NCBI GenBank assembly: GCA_019054805.1
Contig: JAHQIY010000042.1
Location: 62,001 to 126,000, forward strand
Origin: Brachionus manjavacas
Lineage: Eukaryota > Rotifera > Eurotatoria > Ploima > Brachionidae
DNA length: 64,000 bases
Direction: 5' to 3'
Shown: positions 1 through 8,300 of the stretch, piece by piece
How positions within the stretch are numbered: the first letter of the stretch is position 1
How the letters are laid out: every line of letters begins with the position of its first letter
Notes under the pieces: generated by a model
What the model saw: only the letters and a program-made list of their open reading frames with translations
What the model was told of the DNA's origin: nothing
The model's database searches: none
Made by a program: the position numbers and the translations under genes

Positions 1-324
1 CATCTGTGCTTTCAGATAAACCGATAAGTATCTTTGCTCCATCAACTTAGATTCCACCGATTCCATTGAACTGATTTCGTCAGCTAAAGCTGCCAATTCT
101 TCATTGGCAGAGCAATGTGGGATTCGAGTATCTTTTAGGAACAAGACATACTTTTCAACCTCATCAACGCTAATATCGCTAGCGGTCAATGGTGCTTTTT
201 GCTCTTCCACTGCAATACATTCTTTAACTTTGACCTTATATTCCTCATAACTATTGGCAAATACAACTTGAGACAAAGTCATTAAAAGGGCCGATACGAA
301 TACAGCTTTAGCATTACATTTCAT
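1..324 (-). CDS. Secreted protein of unknown function, C-terminus cut by window edge
   Basis: The reverse strand is open from an ATG at 322-324 through base 1 (108 codons, no stop). Residues 1-23 form a Sec-type signal peptide (MKCNAKAVFVSALLMTLSQV, then VFA-N). The mature part is acidic, Glu-rich and probably helical, with Cys pairs spaced widely (KEC.., PHC..). I do not recognise the family. Its start lies inside the 3' end of the 81-codon gene at 314-559, overlapping by 11 bases, so the two are likely translationally coupled in one operon. The signal peptide is clear; the function is unknown. Confidence 0.6.
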   Translation of the reverse strand, partial: MKCNAKAVFVSALLMTLSQVVFANSYEEYKVKVKECIAVEEQKAPLTASDISVDEVEKYVLFLKDTRIPHCSANEELAALADEISSMESVESKLMEQRYLSVYLKAQM

Positions 325-559
325 TGTACAAACACCTCCAAAACATTCTCTCTTGGTTTGTTATGGAGGAATGAGTAGCCATACGATAGGCGATGTTTTC
401 TACCTGACGAACCAATATAGGATTACTTGAATGCATCGATTTACCTAGTAATTCAAAATCTGTAGTAACTACCTTGTATGACAAACCAATAACACCATTC
501 CGAGCAAAAATGTCGAGCATTACGGACATACCAAGTAAACCAGACAAAACATTTGCCAT
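314..559 (-). CDS. Small hypothetical protein, first gene of a coupled pair
   Basis: An 81-residue ORF with a hydrophobic N-terminal 20 residues (MANVLSGLLGMSVMLDIFAR) that could be a membrane anchor or weak signal, followed by a polar tail containing two Ser/Thr-rich stretches. A modest ribosome binding site (AAGAGA) lies about 7 bases before the ATG. It overlaps the start of the downstream secreted protein by 11 bases, the main argument that it is real. I do not recognise a family. Confidence 0.45.
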   Translation of the reverse strand: MANVLSGLLGMSVMLDIFARNGVIGLSYKVVTTDFELLGKSMHSSNPILVRQVENIAYRMATHSSITNQERMFWRCLYNEM

Positions 560-991
560 GTCTTGTTTCTCTTAAATCTCTCTGATAGCTATAGCCAAGG
601 AATAATAACTTATATGCAACTGGGTTGATTTTCGTATTATTGTCTACGCAAAGAATAATAAGGAGTCACAATAGCTTGCAATTTTAACGTTAAGTTTGGT
701 TCTGATAGCAAAAGAGCTCACAATGCGCGCGTACACTTATTCACAGAACTCTAAATGCTTTGCCCTGAAATCAGTTAAAGTAAAAAGTTCAGGTCTGTCT
801 TGTTAATGTTAGTTTGCAAAAACAAAAAACTAACATTTTGTTCTTTCAAAGCATCATGTTACGTTTTTTTATGAGGCTGATAATTCAGAGTTCTTTTTTT
901 TCAAGGCTTCCTAGCTTTCAATTGCTTCCTCATCTCACTAACATTCTGGCCAGGGCTACAATGAGTATCCCGGTTAATTATTGAGGAAAAT
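560..991. other. AT-rich intergenic region with one strong stem-loop
   Basis: 432 bases between divergent genes; it should contain promoters for both. The only clear structure is a perfect 11-bp inverted repeat at 805-815 and 827-837 (AATGTTAGTTT and its complement) followed by a T-rich tract on the + strand, which looks like a rho-independent terminator although no + strand gene precedes it. A TACAAT hexamer at 957-962 is a possible -10 for the gene at 992. Confidence 0.4.
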
Positions 992-1480
992 ATGCATAAA
1001 TACATTAGCACTCTGGCCTTAGCTGCCCTGTCCGTCACTTTTACTGCAAATGCAACAGTGAGTGACGCCCAATATCAAATTGACCAACAATATCAACAAC
1101 AGGCGATAGACAGCTTATATAGCGTAACGCACAACAATTATAATTGGGCACAGGCAAATAAAGGACAAATCGAAAGTCAGAATAAATCCTTTGAAGTTGT
1201 CAACTCTGATTTAAAAGGACTACATCAGAACTTCGAAGACATGGCTAAGCAAGTGGAAGGTTCCTATGCTATATCGGCGGCTTTTTCAGGTTTAACTGAG
1301 CCTCATGAGGTTGGTAAAACTTCAATATCCGTAGGCCTAGGAAACTATCGCAGCGCTAATGCGTTAGCTTTTGGAGTTGGTGAAAGGTTTAATGAAAATT
1401 TCACGGCCAAACTCGGTGGAGCCTACAACAATGAAACTAGTTCCCTTTCCTCTTACGCTGGTATCGGGCTAGATTTTTAA
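992..1480 (+). CDS. Mini YadA-like anchor-domain outer-membrane protein
   Basis: 162 residues with a signal peptide (about 1-21, cleavage after TANA), a short Gln/Asn-rich helical region (about 25-90) and a C-terminal segment (about 95-162) resembling the YadA/trimeric autotransporter anchor: alternating Gly/aromatic strands, GVGERFNENFTAKLGGAY, and a terminal Phe. Known YadA anchors trimerise into a 12-stranded barrel exporting a long passenger; here the passenger is almost absent. The start has a good RBS (TGAGGAAAAT-ATG). It is monocistronic with its own terminator at 1565-1597. It may be a stalk remnant or a free-standing small trimeric porin-like protein. Family assignment is by pattern only. 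Confidence 0.7.
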   Translation: MHKYISTLALAALSVTFTANATVSDAQYQIDQQYQQQAIDSLYSVTHNNYNWAQANKGQIESQNKSFEVVNSDLKGLHQNFEDMAKQVEGSYAISAAFSGLTEPHEVGKTSISVGLGNYRSANALAFGVGERFNENFTAKLGGAYNNETSSLSSYAGIGLDF

Positions 1481-1564
1481 CTAATGGATAATCAAAACAA
1501 TAGTGTATAGGGCTATTGCTTTAGCTAGTTTAAAACATAGTAACGAAAGTTTGGCAACCCAAAC

Positions 1565-1597
1565 AAAACACCCCTTATTATTAATAAGGGGTGTTTT
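1565..1597 (+). terminator. Rho-independent terminator after YadA-like gene
   Basis: A 16-bp perfect inverted repeat, AAAACACCCCTTATTA with its complement, ends in TTTT. It lies 85 bases past the stop of the gene at 992-1480. Its near-symmetry means it could work in both directions. Confidence 0.8.
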
Positions 1598-1993
1598 CAT
1601 TTACAACCAGTAAAAGTGGGAGATATTTGACAACTTTTGCCTCGCCACTAATGGAAGATAACAAGAAGAACACCAAAAAGTGGTAGATGATATTGCGCAC
1701 TAAAAGCAGCCCTCTCTGACGTTCTCTTCGCTACGCTACAGTCATAATTTTCACCGTTCTCGATTTACCTACACGATGAAATATTAAGTCTTTAATTAAA
1801 GAAATTATGCATCTATATTCACTCAAGTCTAATAAGTAAATGTTATTTATCGCAGTTATCCCGTGTTCTACTCCCTTTCCATTAGGGAACACTTATCTCA
1901 CCTTGTAGCGTGCTTTCTTTAATAAGCATTTTCAAAGATTTCTATAAGACTAGTAAGAAGAGCAATATAGCTTCTCAAGTGGCAGAAAGGCTC
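1598..1993. other. Non-coding stretch, nothing recognised
   Basis: About 400 bases without a convincing gene on either strand. The + frame open at 1910-2107 has no RBS and runs antisense into the HTH gene. The segment ends where the long direct repeat begins. Confidence 0.5.
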
Positions 1994-2050
1994 ACAATAA
2001 ACCTCGAAATAGTTCCCCTCAGCCAAGCTAGGATAGCTTGCTGTTTAGGG

Positions 2051-2293
2051 CTAAGCATGAGCACCTCCATTACATGGGAGTTGCTGCAACTTAACCTGTT
2101 CACTTAACCAATGATCGAGGTCTTCACGCAAATATCGGACTGCTCTTCCTATTTTTATAAATGGTGGGGCAACCTTACGATTCTTCCGAATACCTTCCAT
2201 TCTTGCTTGGCGCAGATAGGAACGGCTCATGCCAATATATTCCGAAGTTTCTTCTTCGTTTAGTACGCGCTTGTCTAAGTTGATAGTCGTCAT
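2051..2293 (-). CDS. AlpA/excisionase-like HTH DNA-binding protein (copy 1)
   Basis: 80 residues with a winged-helix MerR/AlpA-type fold (HTH_17-like): ETSEYIGMSRSYLRQARMEG forms the helix-turn-helix (about residues 15-34), then a basic loop and FIKIGRAVRYLREDLDHWL, typical of excisionase and AlpA-like proteins encoded beside integrases. The RBS is strong (GGAGGA, six bases before ATG). It lies downstream of a broken lipoprotein gene, with hairpins between them. The copy at 9890-10132 differs only at one residue (Arg here, Cys there, in the recognition helix region). It may regulate integrase or lipoprotein expression; the target is unknown. Confidence 0.85.
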   Translation of the reverse strand: MTTINLDKRVLNEEETSEYIGMSRSYLRQARMEGIRKNRKVAPPFIKIGRAVRYLREDLDHWLSEQVKLQQLPCNGGAHA

Positions 2294-2340
2294 AATGTAT
2301 CCTCCGTTTGACTACGAAAGACACCATAGAACATTAAAAA

Positions 2341-2371
2341 CGTCACGTGACGCTGAGCGTGACCATCAGCG
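2341..2371 (-). terminator. Tandem hairpins between lipoprotein remnant and HTH gene
   Basis: Read on the - strand, the lipoprotein stop is followed by CGCTGA-N9-TCAGCG and then the perfect 12-bp palindrome CGTCACGTGACG and TTTTT. This may terminate lipoprotein transcription or act as an operator for the HTH protein. An identical copy follows the intact lipoprotein gene at 10180-10210. Confidence 0.5.
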
Positions 2372-2707
2372 TTAACTATGAGAAGCAGATACAGATACAC
2401 AGCTAGCCGCTGCACTTACGTCACGAACTCGGCTGAATATGGCATTATCTACTACATAATTTCTTAACATAAACTTTGCTGTATTGTTTATGTCTGGGCT
2501 TTTTGTCCAATAAGCATAAGAAATCGGAACACAAAAAATAATAATACAGCTCACCTAGCGGATAATCGTTATAGCATTGCTTCCGCTTGTTCTTGTGTCC
2601 CATCGGAAAATGTACCCGTTACAATAACAGGCGTTTTGCTCTGGGCTATCTGGCATTCAACGTTTGTAAAACTGTTATTTCATACAGCCCTTGGTCGGAT
2701 AAACTTG
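2372..2707 (-). pseudogene. Broken copy of the lipoprotein gene at 10211-11251 (internal deletion, frameshifts)
   Basis: The last 49 codons (from VPISYAYWTKSPDINN to the C-terminus) equal the C-terminus of the intact lipoprotein at 10211. Just upstream (about 2598-2645) a separate stretch still reads AQSKTPVIVTGTFSDGT, matching AQGKTPVIVMGTFSDGT near residue 75 of the intact protein. The region between, about 550 bp in the intact copy, is missing, and stops and frameshifts interrupt what is left. Both ends of the missing segment carry GTCCCATCGG-like sequence in the intact copy, suggesting a short-homology deletion. Traces of its N-terminal linker continue into the 3' end of the next gene (2708-3772). 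Confidence 0.85.
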
Positions 2708-3772
2708 CTAGGTACTTGTGTCAGTGGGCTGTGGTGTGTTTGAGATACAGCCGCCACCTAGGCTAGTTGACCATCTTGTAGAATATGTCCTAGGGCCTAT
2801 AAAACCTTTTGTGTGGTAATTCGGATACACATCAATCTCATTTTCTTTGGTTGAGGTGTGATACACATGACTGATAGGCGCACCATATTGGGTATATAGC
2901 TCGGCGTGTGGATATTCATTATACAGGGTAAAGAGCTCGTCAAATGTTGGGCGTCTCCAATCATTTCTACCAGCAAATGAAATTTCCTTTAATAGCCTAC
3001 AATGAACTTGTATCTGACCATTCTCACCGTAATTTTTCTCTTTATTCCATTCGGTATCTAAGCCGTCCTGTCTGAATAGTACAAACTCTCGTTGAGGGCT
3101 ATAAGGTGGCCTTGAGTTTAGAGGTGGCTGGTCTACGTCATAGATGAGTGAATAACTTACTTCATCCTTCCTAGACTCTCCATTATTCACCTGCTTATAA
3201 CCCATTGCATTTACAAATGCTAAACTCGGCGTAAAGGTAAACCAGATATCTTTGGTTACGTCCGTTCTCCCACTAATAACCTTTAAACACTCTCCTGTTG
3301 CCGACTTTGGATTTGAGTCATTTACCCCAGTACCACAAACACCCTCTATGACTTTAACAACCATTTCATTGCTTACTATCCCGTTAGCTTCCGCGTAAAC
3401 AACCGTTTCGCCCTGCGACACCCCATACAATTGATTATCTACAATGGTTAATATGCTCTCATCCACCACCGTAAAGTTTACGAATTGGTTTATATTCACC
3501 TCTTCAAACTCAGATAGCTGGGCATCTTCTTGGGAAGTATATTGGTCTACTGGCATTTTCCCCATAGCTATAATTGGAGTGCGACTACCAGCTGGGATTG
3601 CTGGCAATACCTGTTGCACCTCTATAGCTTGCAATTTTTCCATGATATGGGGCTGTGATGGCGTTGGGCTTGATGGACTGTGATTACTCCCATCGTCTGA
3701 TGAACCACCGCCTAAATTACATCCAGTTAAAAGAATGGCGCACAATGCACCTAGTAGTAGGTATAGACTCAT
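2708..3772 (-). CDS. Surface lipoprotein, Ig-like plus DUF1566-like C-terminal domain (paralogue A)
   Basis: 354 residues. Lipobox LLTGC (Cys18) marks a lipoprotein; a Gly/Ser/Pro linker follows to about 42. Residues 45-140 look like a bacterial Ig-like (Big_2-type) domain. The C-terminal half has the family marks shared with 10211-11251 and 20325-21584: CG.GVND...GECLKVISG, FVLFRQDG, YGENGQ..C and FAGRNDWRRPTFDELFTLY, resembling DUF1566/Lcl-type C-terminal domains. RBS GGAGA is seven bases from ATG. The last ten residues (NTPQPTDTST) correspond to the N-terminal linker of the sister gene, not a normal family C-terminus, so a deletion has probably fused the 3' end to it. Ligand unknown. Confidence 0.8.
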   Translation of the reverse strand: MSLYLLLGALCAILLTGCNLGGGSSDDGSNHSPSSPTPSQPHIMEKLQAIEVQQVLPAIPAGSRTPIIAMGKMPVDQYTSQEDAQLSEFEEVNINQFVNFTVVDESILTIVDNQLYGVSQGETVVYAEANGIVSNEMVVKVIEGVCGTGVNDSNPKSATGECLKVISGRTDVTKDIWFTFTPSLAFVNAMGYKQVNNGESRKDEVSYSLIYDVDQPPLNSRPPYSPQREFVLFRQDGLDTEWNKEKNYGENGQIQVHCRLLKEISFAGRNDWRRPTFDELFTLYNEYPHAELYTQYGAPISHVYHTSTKENEIDVYPNYHTKGFIGPRTYSTRWSTSLGGGCISNTPQPTDTST

Positions 3773-3903
3773 TAGCTTTTCTCCGTAAGTTTTCTAATCG
3801 CCTCCTCTCACATCCATCAACGTCCACTAAGGGGGAAAATGATATGCAAGCAAGGGCATATAGATTAGAATTCAAGATCGCTAATGAGACCTTTAATTAA
3901 TGA

Positions 3904-4656
3904 TCAATTAATCTTCTTCTTTACTTCTACAACTAGATTTCGGAACCGCCTTCTACCAGTAGTAACTGTACTTTCTCCATCTAAAGAGCTTCGTACAATT
4001 ACCATTTGATCCATACACTCAATGACAAAGTCCCTATCGCAAATACGCTCATCCTCGTTGTTTACATCCACCTTCAGACATCTCCATACCTGATCCGATG
4101 ATAAACCTCTGCCTTTATCGGTGAGAATAAGCTCTATAATCTGCTCTATGGGATTCGTGACGATTCTTTCAGAACCTATTAGACTTGGTAACTGTTCATC
4201 TTCGGTTAATAAACCGCTTTTTAAACGGTTAGGTAACCGAGAGTGCTCAGCTTCCAAACCGTTTGCTAAACCAACATCCAAACCGAAATGTTCGATTAAC
4301 TTATCTAGTTTAAAGCGTAGGTTTTGAGGCTATATCACCACCTGCGCTATACGAACAGCTTGTTTATCATCAGTATTTACGGCTTCGAAAAAATCACTAA
4401 ATGTACCAGCAGGCTTTTTAGTCGCACGTTTAAGAGCTCCGAACAAGTCTTTAACCTGAACTTGCCCACATGCATAAAAGGGCTCTTCAGGTAATAAATA
4501 ATTATCCTGAACAGAGTCAAAATCAGATCTAGAGTATTCCTCAAGGGCTATATATGGTTTTCTGAAGTTTGAGGCACGCCAAGGCTCTTCAACTAAAAAG
4601 TACTTAACATGTGATTTCTTCTCACGAACCAATAGTTCAAAAAGAGTCTTCTGAAC
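3904..4656 (-). pseudogene. Unknown island gene split by an in-frame stop
   Basis: Two reading frames, 4333-4656 and 3904-4329, are in the same frame and separated only by a TAG at 4330-4332; the sequence on both sides continues smoothly (..RIAQVVI, stop, PQNLRFKLDKLIEHFG..). Together they would encode about 250 residues. The beginning (VQKTLFELLVREKK) has no clear ATG after the upstream TAA, so the 5' end is also probably lost. The C-terminal part has a winged-helix-like pattern (GLSSDQVWRCL). I do not recognise the family. It sits between the integrase remnant and lipoprotein A. Confidence 0.55.
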
Positions 4657-4849
4657 TTAGCTTAATTAACCCTTTGTATGTGAAGTGACCTCGGAGTACC
4701 ACACTTTGGCCTAAGTTTTCCTCTTTTATCTATGCATGAAGAGATAACTCTTCATTCTCTACTGCATGCTTCAAGTCACCCAATGTTATCTGGGCAACAT
4801 CGGATAACTCATCAATTCGATAGTAAGCTCTATTTCTCATCGTAGCCTC

Positions 4850-5340
4850 TCAGCCTATTAGGTTTACAGCAGCATGTTTATGTTCGGGAGCTAGGTGGGC
4901 ATACCTCAGTGTCATCTTGAGATCAGAGTGACCTAGCAGTTCCCGAACTGTATTCAAGTCCACTCCTGCCATTACCAATTTGCTTGCGAAATGGTGCCGC
5001 AAGTCATGAAACTTAAAATCTGATATCTGAGCTTTGTTAAGCAATCGCAGCCATGGTTTTTTGATGTCGCTTAGTGGTGTATCAACTTGGCTTGGAAAAA
5101 CAAAAGTTTTGTTGAGGTTTTGGCTACGTCATTGCATCAATGCTGAATAGACCGAGTCATTAAGAGGGACGATACGAGTCTTCTTACTTTTGGAGTTTTT
5201 AGACGCTACGGAAAGGTATCGAGCAAAATTAATATCACTCCAGATGAGCTGTAATAACTCTCCTCTCCGCAGAAGTATAGCCTCAATGAAGCCTATCTTG
5301 CTGTTTGCGATAAGATTTTGGTTAAGGGTTAGCTTATCAG
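4850..5340 (-). pseudogene. Truncated tyrosine-recombinase (phage integrase) remnant
   Basis: The C-terminal catalytic part is in one frame at 4850-5044: [18 protein letters not shown] and [17 protein letters not shown], with the HxxR and the H...Y region of the family. Upstream (5100-5340) other frames still encode LLRRGELLQLIWSDINFARY and SKNSKSKKTRIVPLNDSVYS, typical of the preceding box with the first catalytic Arg. At least one frameshift plus a stop separate them and the N-terminal DNA-binding domain is absent. A family integrase would be about 330-400 residues. This is the decayed integration enzyme of the island. Confidence 0.85.
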
Positions 5341-5360
5341 GCTAACCCTATTACTTTGGC

Positions 5361-8300
5361 TCAATCTTCAACAATTGCTGATGGTAATGCGTACTCTCCT
5401 TTTTGTATTACTTTTTCACCATATTTAAATCCAACTCTAAATCGGAATACAGCTACCGGGGAAAGTGTGCTTTTTGCTAGTTTGGAAAATGCTTTACTTG
5501 CTTTATCTTTGAACGATGAAATTTGTGGGTTTGTAGAGTGACTTGTCGGGTGCATATCACCATCCACAAACCACACGTTTGTGCCAGTGTCCTGATTATA
5601 AGTCACTCTGCCTGTATTGAAGTCCGGAGAAGAGGGGGTTGTATTACCAGCTAACTTCGAACCACTCGTTGCATATTTGTATTCAAGTGACACTGGAAGT
5701 GTAACGTTACCATCGGACTCAAAAAGCATGGTAGGCTTTTTGTCCAAACCTTGAAACGCAGATTCAACTGTTTCTGAAATATCTGATATTGCATGGCAAA
5801 GCACTACAGGGTCTGTTTCGGCTACAACACCGATTGCAAAACCAGCAGCGCATCCTGCTACAGTAGATGCAATGTCACCCGCCAACCAGCCTGCAAAGTC
5901 TTTTGTGTCTCTTGTTGCTATTTCAACTAAGTAACTACCAGAAGCTGGTGTTGTTTTCAAGGAGAATTCAGGTTTGTGTATCTTGCTAGCCGATTTTCCT
6001 TTAAGTGCATGCCCCATTTTCCATAAATCCATCTTAGCTTCTAGACCAGCAGTAAATTTCTTGGAATAGATATTGTAATAGCTCTTGTAATTCCATTTTG
6101 TACTGTTTACGGAGCTCAGTTGGAAAGGTAATTTCCCTCCGTGTTTTCTTACTAGTCTAGGTGAGAGGTCAAAGCCAACCTTTGAAAATGCGCTATCTTT
6201 CACTTTTGGCGTTTTAGCGACGGAAAGCTTTAAAGCATCCCGAAATGCAACTGAAATCCACATAGTGGGCATATTGCAATCGGTGTCATAATCGGATTTA
6301 CAGTAGCCATTCGCAGATTTTTTCCAAGGGTTATCTTTCATGGCCGGTTTTGGTGCACTAATTGTAATTTCCATATCAAACTCATCACTAATGAACTTCA
6401 TTTCTTCACTAGTAATGTCTAAGCCTAGGCGCATAAGCCAAGAAAAACTCCCTCCTCCTGCAATGTGGTCATTCATTGTATAATAATTGGGCCACCCTTC
6501 AAGCGTAGCAAAACTACCGTTTTGAAATGTCAGCATATTCGAATCTACTTCTGAATGTTTTGGCAGCTCAGCTAAAAGTAATTCAAGTGGTGCAGTATGA
6601 AGACTCTCATCAATGAGTACAGCATCCCTGAAACGAGCGCCAACATCCCCACTTATTTGACAGTGGCTTATAGTCACGTCAAATATTTTACAGCGCCACC
6701 AGTTAAGCATGTGCCCCAACTCTTCGAAATAAAATTTATAGAATTCATTGCTATTAAGAGTAACTATATCTCGATTCAGAACAATAAAAGCATGTTTATC
6801 GTTATATATAAATCCGGCAGGGCGATGACCTATAATCGAAGAGTCTACCCAATATGGTTGACGCTGTTCATAATACGCCGGGTCTGCGATAACCTTGTAG
6901 AGCTCATTATTTACTTCAGAATGTTTCCATGAGGTATAGTTATGGCTATATTTAATGATATTTTCATAACCCTGCCCAAAGGCATGATTAAAAATTGAAG
7001 ACAACTTGTTTTCGAATAGGCTTCCGCCACTGGCATACTCGATGTTTGTTAGTGAGTTGCTATTATAACCCAATGGATTTGTTATAAATTTAGTATAATT
7101 GAAATTTTCCGGAGTAAACTTATTTTGAGCATTTATTTCTTCGTCGCTTGAACCGTACCAAAAGTCGTACTCTATACGCTCTGATTGAGAACGTAAGTCA
7201 ACGATACTTCTGTAATCCAATTCAATTATATTTTCTTCATGAGGGTTATCTCTCCATAATCCTGCCTGACGAATACTTTCTATCGCCTCATCGCCTAAGT
7301 CATTGATTGCATCAGAGACGATATCTTCTAGGGCCTCACCAATGGAATCATCATCTCTCAAGTCAGTCAGTACATCCGTTAAAAATTGAAGTGTTCCTTT
7401 ATCTAAACCACTCTCTCCTGTCGTGAGTTCAATTTCTCCCTCGAGCGCTTCACCAGCAGGTCCAGCTAACCCCAACAGCATTCTCCTTAAGTTCTTACTT
7501 GAAGGGTTTTCAGCATAGTCAACGATATGCTTGATTTCAGGTCCGACTAAGGGAAGGTCTTCTAATGAGTTGATGAGGATATTTTTAGGGTCGCTGTCAT
7601 TCATGTAATCTTGTAGAGCTTTCAGGTAGTCTGCATGTGCTTGGCTTGTTTGCTTATCATATTCATTCTTTAAGGCTTTTAGTTCATTTAAGGAGGCACT
7701 CTCTTCTTTAAGTAACGCAGAAAAATGAGTATTGTCAGCCTGAGCCCAATTTTTATGGAGCTCATGCCATTGACTATTACGGCCTAATTCAACTTTTTCT
7801 TTTACTGACCTTCGCTTCGCATTTTTTTCACTAACCAAGGCTGCGTAAGCGTTTGACAAGTCATTATATTGTGAAGAAAGGACGCCACAAGCTATCAATC
7901 CAGGTATATTCCACCACCCTGCAGCACATGCTATATCCCTCTGACGGCCTTTAGCGTGTCGTCTTTGTGATAGATCAGATAAGCGTGGAGAGTAATTATT
8001 ATCGACTTTGAGTATTTCATAGCTTTCCATTTGAGTGAAAAGCCTATCCATATGAGTAAGCTTTGAGTCAATAGTAGATTGTAAAGTCAGTTTAGAATAG
8101 GTCTGTTCAGGCTTGAGAAGCTTTCCACACCAGTGTCCCTTCGTAAGGTATCCCGTTATCCCCCAAACCTTTTTATGCTCTACACCGCAAGTAAGAGGTT
8201 TAGCCAGTTGAATTATACTCGGATACTCATTTATATTAGTTCCTTCTTCAAACCACCCTCCCCCTAAATAAATCCAGGAACTATTCCCACCGTTAGATAT

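Larger units (their letters stand above)
1994..2572. repeat. Left copy of long direct repeat (HTH gene plus lipoprotein 3' end)
   Basis: Bases 1994-2535 match 9833-10374 almost perfectly at an offset of 7839. I see two differences in the first 60 bases, one substitution in the HTH gene and one in the lipoprotein 3' part. After 2535 the match becomes gapped and fades near 2572. The repeat holds a complete HTH gene, the intergenic hairpins and the 3' end of a lipoprotein gene. The two copies bracket the 1225-residue protein, two integrase-type remnants and an IS remnant. Confidence 0.9.

Noticed and set aside
1910-2107. + strand reading frame of 65 codons
   Set aside because: No RBS, no ATG context, and it runs antisense into the HTH gene inside the direct repeat.
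6597-6932. + strand reading frame of 111 codons inside the 1225-residue gene
   Set aside because: Antisense to a well supported long gene, no RBS, composition of a shadow frame.
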